A DNA stretch of 64,000 nucleotides from Phytomonas francai (GCA_001766655.1 MJCC01000007.1:664479-728478); one strand, 5' to 3'; numbered from the stretch's first letter, positions 18,584-28,372 are shown. Program-made: numbers and translations. Notes: a model not told the origin generated them from the letters alone.

Positions 18584-20745
18584 ATTCCAAATCGATTTCG
18601 GGGAGGACGAAAGGTAAATTACCCAATGGAAAATTGCAGGAGTCGCCTTCAAAGAGCAAGACCCTGAAGAAAGCCCCCAACAGGTCGGCATCTTCATTGA
18701 GGAAAGAAGATACGTCAAAGGGACAAAATTCCCCTTTAACAAATAATCATGGCTCGGTGAACTCTTACGAGCAGTTTTTGTGTTCAGTATTGGAGGGGGC
18801 AGAAAACTCATTCTCTAGCTTGCCCGATTCTCAGGCTGTCAAGAAGCTCATCGCCCTAACCTTCATGAACTCCTGCGTGGAGGTTACCCGGACAAAGTTT
18901 CGCCTGAAGTTTGAGGTTATTATAGACATGACACTTAAGCTGACTCAGAACCTAAAATCCAATCTCCTATATAAATCCTTAGAAGACGTCGAGGAACGTG
19001 CGATGGATGATAGCTTCTCGCGAATTCTGTTAGCATGGTATCTTAACAACCCAACATTCGATAAGGTCATCCCCGCGGAGGCCGGGCAGGCGGTTCTAGA
19101 CACCCTATACATTCGCTATACGACGACGAAACCGGTCACCTTCGAGGACATCCTCCGATTCCAATTTCACTGGGTGCTTCTTAATCAGGCCGCCGTCGAA
19201 GTCTACTACAAAATCTCAAGAGAAAAGGACCTGGTGACCACGAAGCAGCTCGGAAATTTCCTGCGCGAGGTGCAGTGCGTCGAGGCCACCGAGCACCAAT
19301 TAGAGGAAAAGTTCAAGTACCGCTTTGGCGGTGGGATTCACAAGTACAACTTCGCGAGTTATAATGGGAGCGTCTTGACAAACAACGCCGTGGATCCCGC
19401 GCGGACGTCGGATATCTGGCAGGACATGACCCAAAGCCTCACGCACTACATGGTGAGCTGCGTGCGTATTGAAACCGAAAAGGACCTGGTGCGCACCGTG
19501 AATAGCTCCGGCCGGGCGCTGGTGTTGAGGATCTGCAAGGACGCGAACGGGGTGATCTGCTCTGGTCTTTGCCCTCTGCAGGCGGTCCTGGAATGCATCA
19601 AAAAGTACGCCTTCAACGTCAATACCTACCCCATCATCCTCTGTTTTTTGCCGAGTGCCGCTTTTCCTATAGAACTGCAGGACGAAGTGGCCGCTCTTTT
19701 AAATGACACCCTTGGTCCGATGCTCGCCAAGGGGCCTATCTTCGAAGGGGTCATTATTAACAACCCTAAATTTAACCCAAGTGCTCTGCGAAAAAAGGTC
19801 CTCGTGATGGCAACGCAGTGCGCGTTGAAGCCGTTTATTGGCTTCATGGTAGCCGATATGCACAAGGATGGGCTTGGCGTACGCGTCGCGCACGTCGTGG
19901 AGGGGACCCCGGCGGCGAAAAGTGGGCTGCTAAAGGATGACTGGCTTACCCATATCAACGATAAACCGATAAAAAATAAAAAGCACCTGCGAGAATGCCT
20001 AATGGACCTAAAAGTGGGCGAAGATTTTACAATAAAGCGCGAGAGCCTTGATGAGATAAAAATAGTGGTTGGTGGAATTGTCGATTCCGACGATACATCG
20101 GCCTCGGCGGCTCTCTCGGAGATTACGTTCTTTCGATTCGCTTCAGGCAAAGACTATAAAACCTGCGACGTGGAAATGATGAATGTGGATAAACTTCCAT
20201 CGCTATGCAACAAAAACCCCGATACCTTTTTGGATCATTTCGTCTTTGTAAGCATCAATCAGGCCTCGAATGATGCCGTGAGCTACGAGGGCATGTGCTC
20301 GAACGCGGGAATTCAGTTTATCGACGTCGACAACAGCGAGTGCTCGGTTGCGTGGTCGATCGGTCGCTATATGGACAATGGACAGTGCGGGTATCTGCTC
20401 AAGACAGACGCCGACGCGAACACGACGACGGACCTCGTCATGAAGATCATCTGTGGGCCGCGCTCGATGAGTTGTCCGCCGCTTTCCGAAATGACCGTCA
20501 AGGTCCACGGCAACGGATCGGTCAGGAAAAATGGCAGACAACTCACATTCACCGGCACAAATGTCAGGACCATTGTGGTAGTGAAAATGGTCTTTGCGAA
20601 TGACTCTGTCGAGAGGAGCTTCACGACATCGTTCTGTCCATTGCTGATCCGACCTGGGTATCGTGCCCTCCCGTCATTTACTAGTGGTGATACATTTCCC
20701 CTTCCAAATCAAGTCCACGGCGTCTATATTTTCTCTAATCGGTAA
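18571..20745 (+). CDS. PI-PLC-like pseudoenzyme with PDZ insert
   Basis: 724 residues. It begins MGCLNSKS, a myristoylation plus palmitoylation signal as in trypanosomatid PI-PLC. A disordered basic region (10-60) and EF-hand-like helical region (65-280) follow. Next come an X half (285-418, with SLTHYMVSC and NTYPIILCFLP), a PDZ domain (420-505, GVRVAHVVEGTPAAKSGLLKDDWLTHIND), a Y half (512-613, ending WSIGRYMDNGQCGYLLKTD) and a C2-like end. The catalytic residues are gone: the first histidine position holds Arg299, the second (YHG motif) holds Ser331, and the calcium-binding Glu/Asp pair reads Val/Arg. It is therefore almost certainly inactive and probably a membrane-bound scaffold. A PDZ between X and Y is unusual. 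Confidence 0.85.
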   Translation: MGCLNSKSISGRTKGKLPNGKLQESPSKSKTLKKAPNRSASSLRKEDTSKGQNSPLTNNHGSVNSYEQFLCSVLEGAENSFSSLPDSQAVKKLIALTFMNSCVEVTRTKFRLKFEVIIDMTLKLTQNLKSNLLYKSLEDVEERAMDDSFSRILLAWYLNNPTFDKVIPAEAGQAVLDTLYIRYTTTKPVTFEDILRFQFHWVLLNQAAVEVYYKISREKDLVTTKQLGNFLREVQCVEATEHQLEEKFKYRFGGGIHKYNFASYNGSVLTNNAVDPARTSDIWQDMTQSLTHYMVSCVRIETEKDLVRTVNSSGRALVLRICKDANGVICSGLCPLQAVLECIKKYAFNVNTYPIILCFLPSAAFPIELQDEVAALLNDTLGPMLAKGPIFEGVIINNPKFNPSALRKKVLVMATQCALKPFIGFMVADMHKDGLGVRVAHVVEGTPAAKSGLLKDDWLTHINDKPIKNKKHLRECLMDLKVGEDFTIKRESLDEIKIVVGGIVDSDDTSASAALSEITFFRFASGKDYKTCDVEMMNVDKLPSLCNKNPDTFLDHFVFVSINQASNDAVSYEGMCSNAGIQFIDVDNSECSVAWSIGRYMDNGQCGYLLKTDADANTTTDLVMKIICGPRSMSCPPLSEMTVKVHGNGSVRKNGRQLTFTGTNVRTIVVVKMVFANDSVERSFTTSFCPLLIRPGYRALPSFTSGDTFPLPNQVHGVYIFSNR

Positions 20746-21799
20746 CTAGAGCACTAAGCGCCTTTCCCCCTCCCCCTGGTTGAAAAGTGAACAAACACTT
20801 AATATTTTCAAACATCTTAAATTGTATTATAATGGACCTGTTCTGAACATTATTGTGGGGTAATTTTTACTGAGCTCTCCTTCTCAAAAAGACGACAACC
20901 ACGTGTAAATCGAGTGTGTATGTTTCTGGAGGTCTTTTTAGATAATATTAAGGGCAATAAATAAAGTATGCATAGTATCCAGAATAACTGGATACATTTT
21001 TAATGTTAGATAAAATGAATATGCTATTATGTTGAAGGGGAGTTTATATCAAGAGCATTTGGGAGTAAGGCGTTCTTTACACAGCCAATACGCATAATAT
21101 ATTAATACTATTGTCGTCGGATCATCAGTATTATGTTTACAAATATGTATTTCATCGTCTAGGGTTTTCTAGATAAATAGTTAATATAACAGTAGCGTAT
21201 TTTCTTTTAGAAATCGTGAGGTGGAGGGTGGATGAAACTCGCTGTATACATGAAAGCAAAAAAAAAATCCTTAAATCACATTTCTGTTCGTTGGTACGCT
21301 AGAATGAGAATTACAACAATAGAGCCACATGTTGTTCTTTTTTTTTTTGAACGGTGTTTTCGTCTCTCGTGAGCTCGTTACAGTCATTTTTGGTATTATA
21401 CCTGCACTCTGATACTGGCAGAGTTCTGGGTAAAAGATAATGGAAAACGGTGCCTCTATATACATATACATTATATATATATATATATATATATGTATAC
21501 ATACATATATATAAGGCAAGTAACAGTGCTAATAATCTAAAATCTTTACTAAACAAAAATATATTTACCTAAAGTATTGTGTTGACTCAATAGTTTGCAA
21601 TTGGCTAATTTTTTTATGTAGCTAGAGTTGCGTCATGGTGTACATAATTTTCAAAAATAAATGTGTTATAATAAGTGATATATATTAGCATAATGTTTGG
21701 AGTCATGTTTTAATCAGAAAAAAAACTCTTTTGCCGCTCCGTTTTTCCGGCGAAAAGGGACTTAGGTGATATTGATACCGTCGTAGGCCTGGTTTCAAA
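20746..21799. other. Spacer, about 1.05 kb
   Basis: AT-rich DNA with a (TA)-rich microsatellite at about 21,471-21,513. It likely holds the long 3' UTR of the PLC-like gene and the leader of the next gene. Pyrimidine runs occur near 21,335-21,360 and 21,715-21,750. No gene or RNA motif seen. Confidence 0.6.
21471..21513. repeat. (TA)n microsatellite
   Basis: About 24 bases of pure alternating TA followed by TA/CA variants. Simple repeat in a spacer. Confidence 0.85.
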
Positions 21800-22984
21800 A
21801 TGCTTCGTAGAACTTTCACACGGTTTTTGGGGTACACATCCATTAACCCAGATACTTCTCCCATGGTAGCTTACAGCCAATATCACTGGCATTACAATCT
21901 CCCACAGGGTATGGAGCGTCCGCATAGCATCAATCGCACCCTTCCCGCACCTTTTCAAAGCATGCACAGTTCAGTTAATAAATATCGTGGCGTGTGGGTT
22001 CCGACGGATATGGATCTCCCCTTCCTTGTCGCCCTGGAGCCGCAATTGAAAAAGCTACCCCACGGCCGATGCGTTCCCAAGACCCCTGTGGAGGAGGTGG
22101 TGTCGGAATTCAGAAAGCTAGCCCCGCTTATTGATGACCAAGTGGCAAAAGATGCATGGCTTGCAAAAATATTCCAGCATTGCGGCTTTCAACGAAAGAG
22201 CGTTGAGGCGATGGAATTGTGGGAGGAATACTGTAAACCGCGTTTCATGGACGGTACCGAAAAGCCATCTCTGCCATTGGTTACCGCAATTCTCTTTTGC
22301 TGTAATAAATCAGACCACGCCGGATGGAAGGCTATATTTGAGAAATCCCTAAAACACGGGTGGAACTACACGCCGTACTTTGATACGCCCCAATGGAGCT
22401 ACCTGCTGAAAAGTGTCGGCAGACTAGGCGATGAAGAAGCTGTGCAGCTGATCTTGGAGGAGATGCTCGACGTGCAGGCAGATCTGGATCGAATAGCGGC
22501 GCGATCCATTGTCATTGCCCTAAACGCTGTGAAGGATGCGGCTATTTACAACTTCGTCAAAAAGTACCTTTTCCATTTTGGAGAGCGCAAGGTGAAGTTT
22601 CTGCGCATAACATACTCGGATTTGCGCGGGCATGGGGCCACCAAGCTTCGCGTTCCTCTTGTAGAAAACGACGAGATGTACTATCATGTTTGCTGGCATG
22701 CCAGCATTCGCCTGCCCAGGCAATTTTCACCCAGGCAGCTGTACTTTGACTATACCCCATCCACTCTTGTTGCGAACACGCACAGCCCTAACGCCAAAAT
22801 TGATGATATTGTCAAGGACAAAATTGAGAAATGGAAGCTAGAGGGACTCCTTCCGGAGGATTATGTGCATGAAGATCGTGTGTACGATCGCACCACCGCG
22901 TTCAAGAATGTTTCACGGTCAGAAAAATGGAAGAAGTTTCCACGTCTGGTCAAGAGCAAGCGTTTAGGCTACACTGGTGACTAG
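21800..22984 (+). CDS. Mitochondrial helical-repeat (PPR-like) protein
   Basis: 394 residues with presequence MLRRTFTRFLGYTSIN. From about residue 95 to 270 it is built of helix pairs of about 35 residues (for example TEKPSLPLVTAILFCCNKS, then SYLLKSVGRLGDEEAVQLIL), which resembles degenerate pentatricopeptide repeats. The C-terminal part is basic and ends with KFPRLVKSKRLGYTGD. Kinetoplastid mitochondrial ribosomes contain many PPR-like subunits, so a mitoribosomal or RNA-processing role is likely but is inference. The ATG at 21,800 opens the presequence. Confidence 0.6.
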   Translation: MLRRTFTRFLGYTSINPDTSPMVAYSQYHWHYNLPQGMERPHSINRTLPAPFQSMHSSVNKYRGVWVPTDMDLPFLVALEPQLKKLPHGRCVPKTPVEEVVSEFRKLAPLIDDQVAKDAWLAKIFQHCGFQRKSVEAMELWEEYCKPRFMDGTEKPSLPLVTAILFCCNKSDHAGWKAIFEKSLKHGWNYTPYFDTPQWSYLLKSVGRLGDEEAVQLILEEMLDVQADLDRIAARSIVIALNAVKDAAIYNFVKKYLFHFGERKVKFLRITYSDLRGHGATKLRVPLVENDEMYYHVCWHASIRLPRQFSPRQLYFDYTPSTLVANTHSPNAKIDDIVKDKIEKWKLEGLLPEDYVHEDRVYDRTTAFKNVSRSEKWKKFPRLVKSKRLGYTGD

Positions 22985-23170
22985 AGTATGAAGGAGTTCA
23001 TTAGCGAGTTGGATACCGAAACGGTATATTAGCCCGTTTTGATATCGCCTATGTGCAAAGGATTTATGCGAACGGAGACAAGGTGTGCCTACGTAAAATA
23101 TTTGAGCCTTTTTGATGTTTTGCCCATATGGTTGGTAGATTTACACCGATGATAGCGTGCTTCGATATTT

Positions 23171-23216
23171 TTATCCCTCTCTTCTCCTCCTTATTAACTT
23201 CTTCCTATGTGCGAAG
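23171..23216 (+). promoter_or_regulatory. Polypyrimidine tract and acceptor that decide a start
   Basis: A dense C/T run (23,171-23,206) is followed by its first AG at 23,215-23,216. The AG falls between two in-frame ATGs (23,207 and 23,222), so only the second would be on the spliced mRNA. Confidence 0.6.
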
Positions 23217-23221
23217 TCGCA

Positions 23222-23812
23222 ATGCTCCGCTCTATTGTGTTGCGCTCGATATCGCTGCATAACTCAACTCCTCTAGTGGAAGGAGCTCTTCAACTTTATA
23301 AGTTGTACTTAGCACACCGCAATGCGGCTTCGGATAAAAACACCGAAGCCTGCCAAGCAATTGAAGATGAATTTTTAAAAGAGGTTGAAGCATTTCGGCC
23401 TTTCTTTACTATGTCCGCCTCCTTGGAAGTGGCGCAACAGTATTCGAAGCAGATATACCGCTCTCTAAAGTATTTCGGACTTCACGACGATCCACTTGCT
23501 CGGCAGCTGGATCAGCTTTTGAGTCGCAAAGGCATGCGAGAGACCTCACAAAGAGGGCAGAGTATATTTAAAGGGGTGGCACCCGGTAAATCGATGCCAG
23601 CAAACCAGGTTTTATTAAAAGAACTGAGCTCCTTGGATGAGAGAGCGGAGACGATCTTACCCAGTGAATTACCTAACCCCCCTAAGATTGATCCGACGAC
23701 CCCGCCCCGGCCAGGTGCGGTGCGCGTACCGCTCCGTTATCGTGGACACTGGGTTTTGCAGGAACCCGAAATCGTTATCACAAAGAGCGAGCGCCGGGAG
23801 GATCCGTGGTAA
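23222..23812 (+). CDS. Mitochondrial protein, 196 aa, function unknown
   Basis: The product begins MLRSIVLRSISLHNSTPLV, a good presequence, followed by a helical part (LQLYKLYLAHRNAAS, a faint LYR-like element) and a Pro-rich segment that ends in a basic tail with HWVLQEPEIVIT. The frame is open five codons further to an ATG at 23,207. However, a long pyrimidine tract (about 23,171-23,206) has its first AG at 23,215-23,216, downstream of that ATG. The mature mRNA should therefore start at about 23,217, making the ATG at 23,222 the true start. Family not recognised. Confidence 0.65.
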   Translation: MLRSIVLRSISLHNSTPLVEGALQLYKLYLAHRNAASDKNTEACQAIEDEFLKEVEAFRPFFTMSASLEVAQQYSKQIYRSLKYFGLHDDPLARQLDQLLSRKGMRETSQRGQSIFKGVAPGKSMPANQVLLKELSSLDERAETILPSELPNPPKIDPTTPPRPGAVRVPLRYRGHWVLQEPEIVITKSERREDPW

Positions 23813-24011
23813 TTGTGAAAAAGGTCTGAACCTAATGCGTATACAACACTGTATGGCAGTACCGTCCACATTTACTTTGTAAATCTACGAAATTTCTTCA
23901 TAAAAAATGTGCATACATGCGTGTGATTGGTACTTATTTAGTTATTGCTCGATTCACTTCCATTTTGCGATTATATCATATCAGAAGATTAACCCGCAAG
24001 ATAGGACAAAA

Positions 24012-24581
24012 ATGGGTAACGTTGAAGATTCCATTCCTTTATTGCTAACTTCTGGTGTGCCAAACCCGCTACCCCACTGCGTGTTTGACAGATCTAGTGA
24101 AAATAAAGAAGAGGACGGGGCTCCTATCCTATTCGGTGGTTTGGGGCCCTCCACCACGCATCGTTTTGAGCCATACTGCGTGGTCTACGGTCATGCTGCG
24201 CGGCTTAAACTTCAGTCTTACATCGTTGTACGACGTGGCGCGATTGTTCGGCCACCACTGCATCCTCTAGTTAACCATCAAGTCGCGCAATCGGTCGTGT
24301 CCGTTGATATCGGGTATTTTACGATTATTGGGGGAAAAACTGTTTGCGAAGCCGCAGAAATCGGCAATTTTGTGCGTATTGATGAGCAGTGCGCAATCGG
24401 AAGTCGTGCCCGAATACCCGATGGTGTATGGATTCGACCGCGCAGCTGGATCCCGCCGGATGCGATGCTAGCGCCGTACACGATCTATGAAGGAAGCCCT
24501 GCGGTATCTCTCGGCCGCGTCAATTATGACGCGTACCGTCTTCAACAGATGGAGTTTGTACGTGAGTGTGGAGATTGGTAA
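24012..24581 (+). CDS. DCTN5: Dynactin p25 subunit (DCTN5-like)
   Basis: 189 residues. After a short variable N terminus come the turns of a left-handed beta helix: YCVVYGHAARLKLQSYIVV, then GAIVRPP, SVDIGYFTIIGGKTVC, AAEIGNFVRIDEQCAIGSRARI and a closing PPDAMLAPYTIYEGSPAV. The GxxxxxRPP turn, the EE/CE-xxVxxAxIGxxVxI pattern and the final PPxxxxPxTxxxGxP element match DCTN5 (p25), part of the dynactin pointed-end complex that links dynein to membranous cargo. The frame is open to an ATG at 23,907, but the upstream region is AT-rich leader, and the ATG at 24,012 (MGNVEDSIPLLL) is preferred. Confidence 0.88.
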   Translation: MGNVEDSIPLLLTSGVPNPLPHCVFDRSSENKEEDGAPILFGGLGPSTTHRFEPYCVVYGHAARLKLQSYIVVRRGAIVRPPLHPLVNHQVAQSVVSVDIGYFTIIGGKTVCEAAEIGNFVRIDEQCAIGSRARIPDGVWIRPRSWIPPDAMLAPYTIYEGSPAVSLGRVNYDAYRLQQMEFVRECGDW

Positions 24582-24749
24582 CATTTCAGGTCAGGCTTCT
24601 ATACCTGCGCTTCCTCATGTCCTCTCACTAATCAGCGTGTCGGAAAAGAAAAATAGATTCAATGACGGGATAATTAATAATAATGCGCATGCGCCAGCAG
24701 GGCATCTTTGTAGTAAAAAAATGTTCCTTCACACCCCAAACTTTTTTAT

Positions 24750-26291
24750 ATGCCTTTTATACGTATACGTGTATCCCTCTCGAAGTTTTTGCTTCCCAGA
24801 AGAAACCGAATCAGAACGCCGGTCCTTCGTCATTTCTTGGCGAAGCTGATTCCGTCAGGGATGAGTCTCAGGAGCACGGCGAATGCGAACTCCCTCCTGG
24901 ACGAGATCGCGCAGCTGAAGCAGCAATTGGCCGAAAAAGAAGCCCTCCTCTGCACCGAAGGTGGGGTAGCCTCGAAAAAGTCGAAGAAAAAAGGCCAGGC
25001 AGGCCGAATCGAGACCGATCCCGTGCAGGGCTGCCGGGACTTCCCGCCGGAGGAGCTCCGTGTCCGGAGCCACCTCTTCGCCGCCTTCCACGCGACCGCC
25101 CGGGCCTTCGGCTTCGAGGAGTACGACGCGCCCGTGCTCGAGTCCGAGGCCCTCTACACGCGCAAGCAGGGCGAGGAGATCACGGGGCAGCTCTACAACT
25201 TTGTGACAAAAGGCGGCCACCGGGTCGCGCTGCGGCCGGAGATGACCCCGACCCTGGCGCGGCTGCTGCTCGCGAAGGGCCGGGCGCTGCTGCTGCCCGC
25301 GAAGTGGTACGCGCTGCCGCAGTGCTGGCGCTACGAGGCCGTCACGCGCGGCCGGAGACGGGAGCACTACCAGTGGAATATGGACGTGGTCGGGGTGCGC
25401 GGGGTCGCCGCCGAGGTCGAGCTCGTCTGCGCGGCCTGCGACGCGATGGCCCGGCTCGGGCTGAGCAGCACCGACGTCGGGGTCCGGGTCGGCTCGCGCG
25501 GGGTGCTGCAGGCCTTCGTGAGCCGCGTCGGCGTGCCGCCGGAGCTCTTCCCGCGCGTCTGCGTCGTCGTCGACAAGATCGAGAAGCTCCCGCGGGAGGA
25601 GGTCGTGGCGGAGCTCGGGGGGCTCGGGCTCGCGCCGGAGGTCGTCGATGTCATCACCCGCACCCTCGGCATGCGGTCTTTGGACGAAATCGCCGACACG
25701 ATCGGCGCCGACCACGAGGCCGTTCGCGAGCTGCGAAGCTTTTTTGAATTGATCGACGCGTACGGGTATGGGGATTGGGTCTTCTTTGACGCCAGCATAG
25801 TCCGCGGCCTCGCGTACTACACCGGTATCGTGTTCGAAGCTTTCGATAGGGAGGGTAAGTTTCGAGCCATCTGCGGTGGTGGACGGTACGATAACCTCCT
25901 GTCACTTTACGGTAGCCCAACCCCGATACCGTGTGTCGGATTCGGCTTCGGTGATTGTGTCATTGTCGAGCTTCTCAAGGAAAAGAATCGGTTGACAATA
26001 ATCGAACAGAAAACGGACGACGTGGTTATCCCGTTTGATGAGTCCATGCGCCCTGCAGCCCTCCGGGTGCTCAGAGCTCTCCGGGACCACGGTCGCAGCG
26101 CTGATATCATAATGGAAAAGAAAAAGATGGCCCAGGCCTTCAGCTATGCTGACCGCATTGGCGCAGAGCGCGCGGTGCTTGTGGCCCCGGATGAATGGTC
26201 CAGAGGCGAAGTTCGAGTGAAAATGCTGCGAGAAGGGGATGGAAAAGACTCCAACGATCGCGGAAAGATAATTAAGTTTGATGATTTGTAA
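24750..26291 (+). CDS. HARS: Histidyl-tRNA synthetase, possible dual-start gene
   Basis: A class II synthetase: motif 2 [21 protein letters not shown], histidine-binding [14 protein letters not shown], a glycine-rich GGGRYDNL and motif 3 GFGFGD. A short N-terminal coiled coil ([19 protein letters not shown]) resembles the WHEP-like helix of eukaryotic HisRS. Two in-frame starts exist. The ATG at 24,861 ([11 protein letters not shown], 476 residues) gives a cytosolic-type protein. The ATG at 24,750 (513 residues) adds 37 residues rich in Arg and without acids, a clear presequence. A pyrimidine tract with an AG at 24,798-24,799 lies between them. Alternative acceptor use could make both a mitochondrial and a cytosolic enzyme. 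The first half of the gene is extremely GC-rich. Confidence 0.92.
   Translation: MPFIRIRVSLSKFLLPRRNRIRTPVLRHFLAKLIPSGMSLRSTANANSLLDEIAQLKQQLAEKEALLCTEGGVASKKSKKKGQAGRIETDPVQGCRDFPPEELRVRSHLFAAFHATARAFGFEEYDAPVLESEALYTRKQGEEITGQLYNFVTKGGHRVALRPEMTPTLARLLLAKGRALLLPAKWYALPQCWRYEAVTRGRRREHYQWNMDVVGVRGVAAEVELVCAACDAMARLGLSSTDVGVRVGSRGVLQAFVSRVGVPPELFPRVCVVVDKIEKLPREEVVAELGGLGLAPEVVDVITRTLGMRSLDEIADTIGADHEAVRELRSFFELIDAYGYGDWVFFDASIVRGLAYYTGIVFEAFDREGKFRAICGGGRYDNLLSLYGSPTPIPCVGFGFGDCVIVELLKEKNRLTIIEQKTDDVVIPFDESMRPAALRVLRALRDHGRSADIIMEKKKMAQAFSYADRIGAERAVLVAPDEWSRGEVRVKMLREGDGKDSNDRGKIIKFDDL
24767..24799 (+). promoter_or_regulatory. HARS: Internal trans-splice acceptor in the HisRS leader
   Basis: Pyrimidine-rich GTATCCCTCT...TTTTTGCTTCCC followed by AG at 24,798-24,799. 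It lies inside the sequence coding the putative presequence. Splicing here would remove the upstream ATG (24,750) and leave the ATG at 24,861 as first start. Confidence 0.55.
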
Positions 26292-26341
26292 GTTTTTATT
26301 CCTGTTGTCACGATTATTATTATTATTATTAATTGATTAGC

Positions 26342-26380
<39 letters not shown>
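26342..26380. repeat. (TA)n microsatellite
   Basis: Almost pure alternating TA, in the spacer between HisRS and RRS1. Confidence 0.85.
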
Positions 26381-26381
<1 letters not shown>

Positions 26382-26494
26382 CTAGAAATCGACACCGATT
26401 GTAAAAAAAGGCGGCTGGATTCCCCTCTCGCCTCGCGCAACGAGTCCCAATCCCACTACAGGGGAAGGGAGGGGGCAAGTCATCTTTATCCAAC

Positions 26495-26516
26495 TGTTTG
26501 CTTCTTTTCACAACAG
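26495..26516 (+). promoter_or_regulatory. Trans-splice acceptor for RRS1
   Basis: TGTTTGCTTCTTTTCACAAC then AG at 26,515-26,516. It leaves a leader of about 60 bases before the ATG at 26,576. The longer open frame upstream of this acceptor begins at TTG and is not used. Confidence 0.6.
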
Positions 26517-26575
26517 GATACTTTATTAGACGAACGTGTGCAAAAGGAAAAGTTATAGGCTCATTTAAAATAGTA

Positions 26576-27226
26576 ATGGGGGAATTTGAGGTTGATGTAG
26601 GTCTACTCACCATCACGGATACCCTTGTCGTGAGCGGCTCTATGCGTAGAGAAGAAGACTTAATGGAATCATGCAAAAAAGCCCTCAAAGTGCTCCTGGG
26701 CGAGTTTGAAACCCTTCCTGTGGAGAGTAAGAAAGGCAAATTCGGTGGTGCCGTCAAACTCGTGAAGCTTCCCCAGCCAGTTATGAGGCTTCCGCGCGAG
26801 AAAACCCCACCGAAGCCAAAGCCACTCACTGCTTGGCAGAAGTTTGCCCTTAAAAAGGGCATTGACATCCACCGAAAGAAATCTAACCGAGTCTTTGACG
26901 AGGATAGACAGGAATGGAAGGATAAGTGGGGCAAACGTGCACGTGAAGATAAGGAGAAGTACGATTGGTTGCGTGAAGTGAAACCGGGATATATGCCTTC
27001 CGAGGAAGGTGGAGACCCGTTTCTGGATGACCGTCGCGCCAAGCAGTCACGTCTAGAGACGCAAAAGAAGAAGGAAGAGCATAATAAACGTCGTTCCGAG
27101 CACATTATGCAAGCACAGAAGGAGGTTAAGCACCTGGAGGCGGCAGCACGTCACCTGGCTACCGCTTCCAACGGTAAATTTGACTCAGGAAAGCCCCTTC
27201 GTAAGAAAGGCAAAATTCCAAAGTAA
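26576..27226 (+). CDS. RRS1: Ribosome biogenesis protein RRS1
   Basis: 216 residues. The hallmark block is present: VKLPQPVMRLPREKTPPKPK, then PLTAWQKFALKKGI, RKKSNRVFDEDRQEWKDKWG, and a downstream GGDPFLDDR. This is RRS1, which with RPF2 brings the 5S RNP into the pre-60S particle in the nucleolus. The C-terminal third is a basic coiled coil typical of the family. The frame extends upstream only through TTG and lies before the splice acceptor at 26,516, so the ATG at 26,576 (MGEFEVDVGLL) is the start. Confidence 0.92.
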   Translation: MGEFEVDVGLLTITDTLVVSGSMRREEDLMESCKKALKVLLGEFETLPVESKKGKFGGAVKLVKLPQPVMRLPREKTPPKPKPLTAWQKFALKKGIDIHRKKSNRVFDEDRQEWKDKWGKRAREDKEKYDWLREVKPGYMPSEEGGDPFLDDRRAKQSRLETQKKKEEHNKRRSEHIMQAQKEVKHLEAAARHLATASNGKFDSGKPLRKKGKIPK

Positions 27227-28054
27227 GCAAAATACAAATTAGATCCATGGTTTGTCCTTTACACGCTGTAAAAGCAGAACTTCTATCTAAACAAATTAAT
27301 GCGGATACCCTAAGAACTAAGCACGCTTAATATTTAATGTTTCGGTATTAATATTCGTCACCCTACAAAATGGACTGCTTTTTTTTTTTTACGGAGCCTT
27401 TCTCCGACTTTCTCCACTGAAGCGTTCTTTTTCCTCCCACAGCCTATTTAGGTGTTTATTTCTTCCTAGTTCATTTTACAGTCGCCTTAGAAGGTTTTCA
27501 AGTCAACTTACATCTTTTTTCTTAGAAAGAAAGGTTAGTTTGGGGGGCTTACTATGAAATGAATGATGTGCATGAGTAAACTTCTCCAGTATCTCTGATT
27601 TGTCATGTGATTAAAAAACAACTTATTCACGTAACATTGACTGACATTTCTTCCCTCCTTTGTTCTTCCTTATTGGTATGTGTGGGGCTGTGTGAATGTA
27701 TATATGTGTGTGCTTTATGGGTGCAATTTCTAAATAAATAAAAAACATGGCGCCTGGTGATAATAACAATAGTACATTTCTAGAGTGAGGGTAAGAAGAG
27801 CACCCTGTATGTTTGTAATGTTGAAGTCCAATTTCCCGCTTCTTTGTAAGAGAAGAAAAGTCAAACAAAAAAGATGCTAGAAATGTGTTTCGCTGTCATC
27901 TTATCATGGACCGTCCTCTTTGCTTTCTGCACTTTTGTTTTTTCAATCTACAGTTAATTCACCAATACCCAAAGCTTCAAGAAAAGGACCCCCTTTAACT
28001 TTTTGGAAAACTCTCACGGGTTTTTCTACAATCTTGGCACACAACCAAAGAAAT
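27227..28054. other. Spacer, 828 bases
   Basis: AT-rich DNA. It ends in a pyrimidine tract at about 27,911-27,950 with AG at 27,952-27,953, the likely acceptor of the cytochrome b5 gene; a second candidate AG lies just before the ATG. A T-run near 27,381 and GT-rich stretches near 27,680 are the only other features. No gene seen. Confidence 0.6.
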
Positions 28055-28372
28055 ATGTGCAATTCTAGTAAACCTACTTTTACTATCCAAGATATTCGTG
28101 AGCAACTAGCAAAGGACAAGAAGCGCTGTTTGGTTATTATTCATGGCCTTGTGTGCGACCTTACCAACTTCGTAGATAAACACCCCGGTGGTGCGACTGT
28201 TCTTTTCCGCAATAATGGCAAAGACGCTACATCGGCCTTCGACGCCATACATAGTCGGAAAACACGAAGCACCGTACAAGATTGGGCGATCGGGTTTTTT
28301 TTGGATTCATCGTCAGAATCGTCTTCACGTGATGACCTGACAACGAAGGGAAAAATACATGAACAAAAATGA
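28055..28372 (+). CDS. Cytochrome b5-domain protein
   Basis: 105 residues, essentially one cytochrome b5 domain: FTIQDIREQLAKDKKRCLVII, CDLTNFVDKHPGGATVLF and NNGKDATSAFDAIHSRKT. The HPGG histidine and the AIHS histidine are the two haem ligands and both are present. There is no C-terminal membrane anchor, so this is a soluble electron carrier; partners could be desaturases or reductases. The frame opens further upstream only at TTG, so I start at the ATG at 28,055 (MCNSSKPTF). Confidence 0.88.
   Translation: MCNSSKPTFTIQDIREQLAKDKKRCLVIIHGLVCDLTNFVDKHPGGATVLFRNNGKDATSAFDAIHSRKTRSTVQDWAIGFFLDSSSESSSRDDLTTKGKIHEQK

Noticed and set aside
24683..25747. A 354-codon frame overlapping HisRS
   Set aside because: It is a shadow of the GC-saturated HisRS coding region; the translated product is Arg/Ala/Gly noise, whereas the HisRS frame shows all class II motifs.
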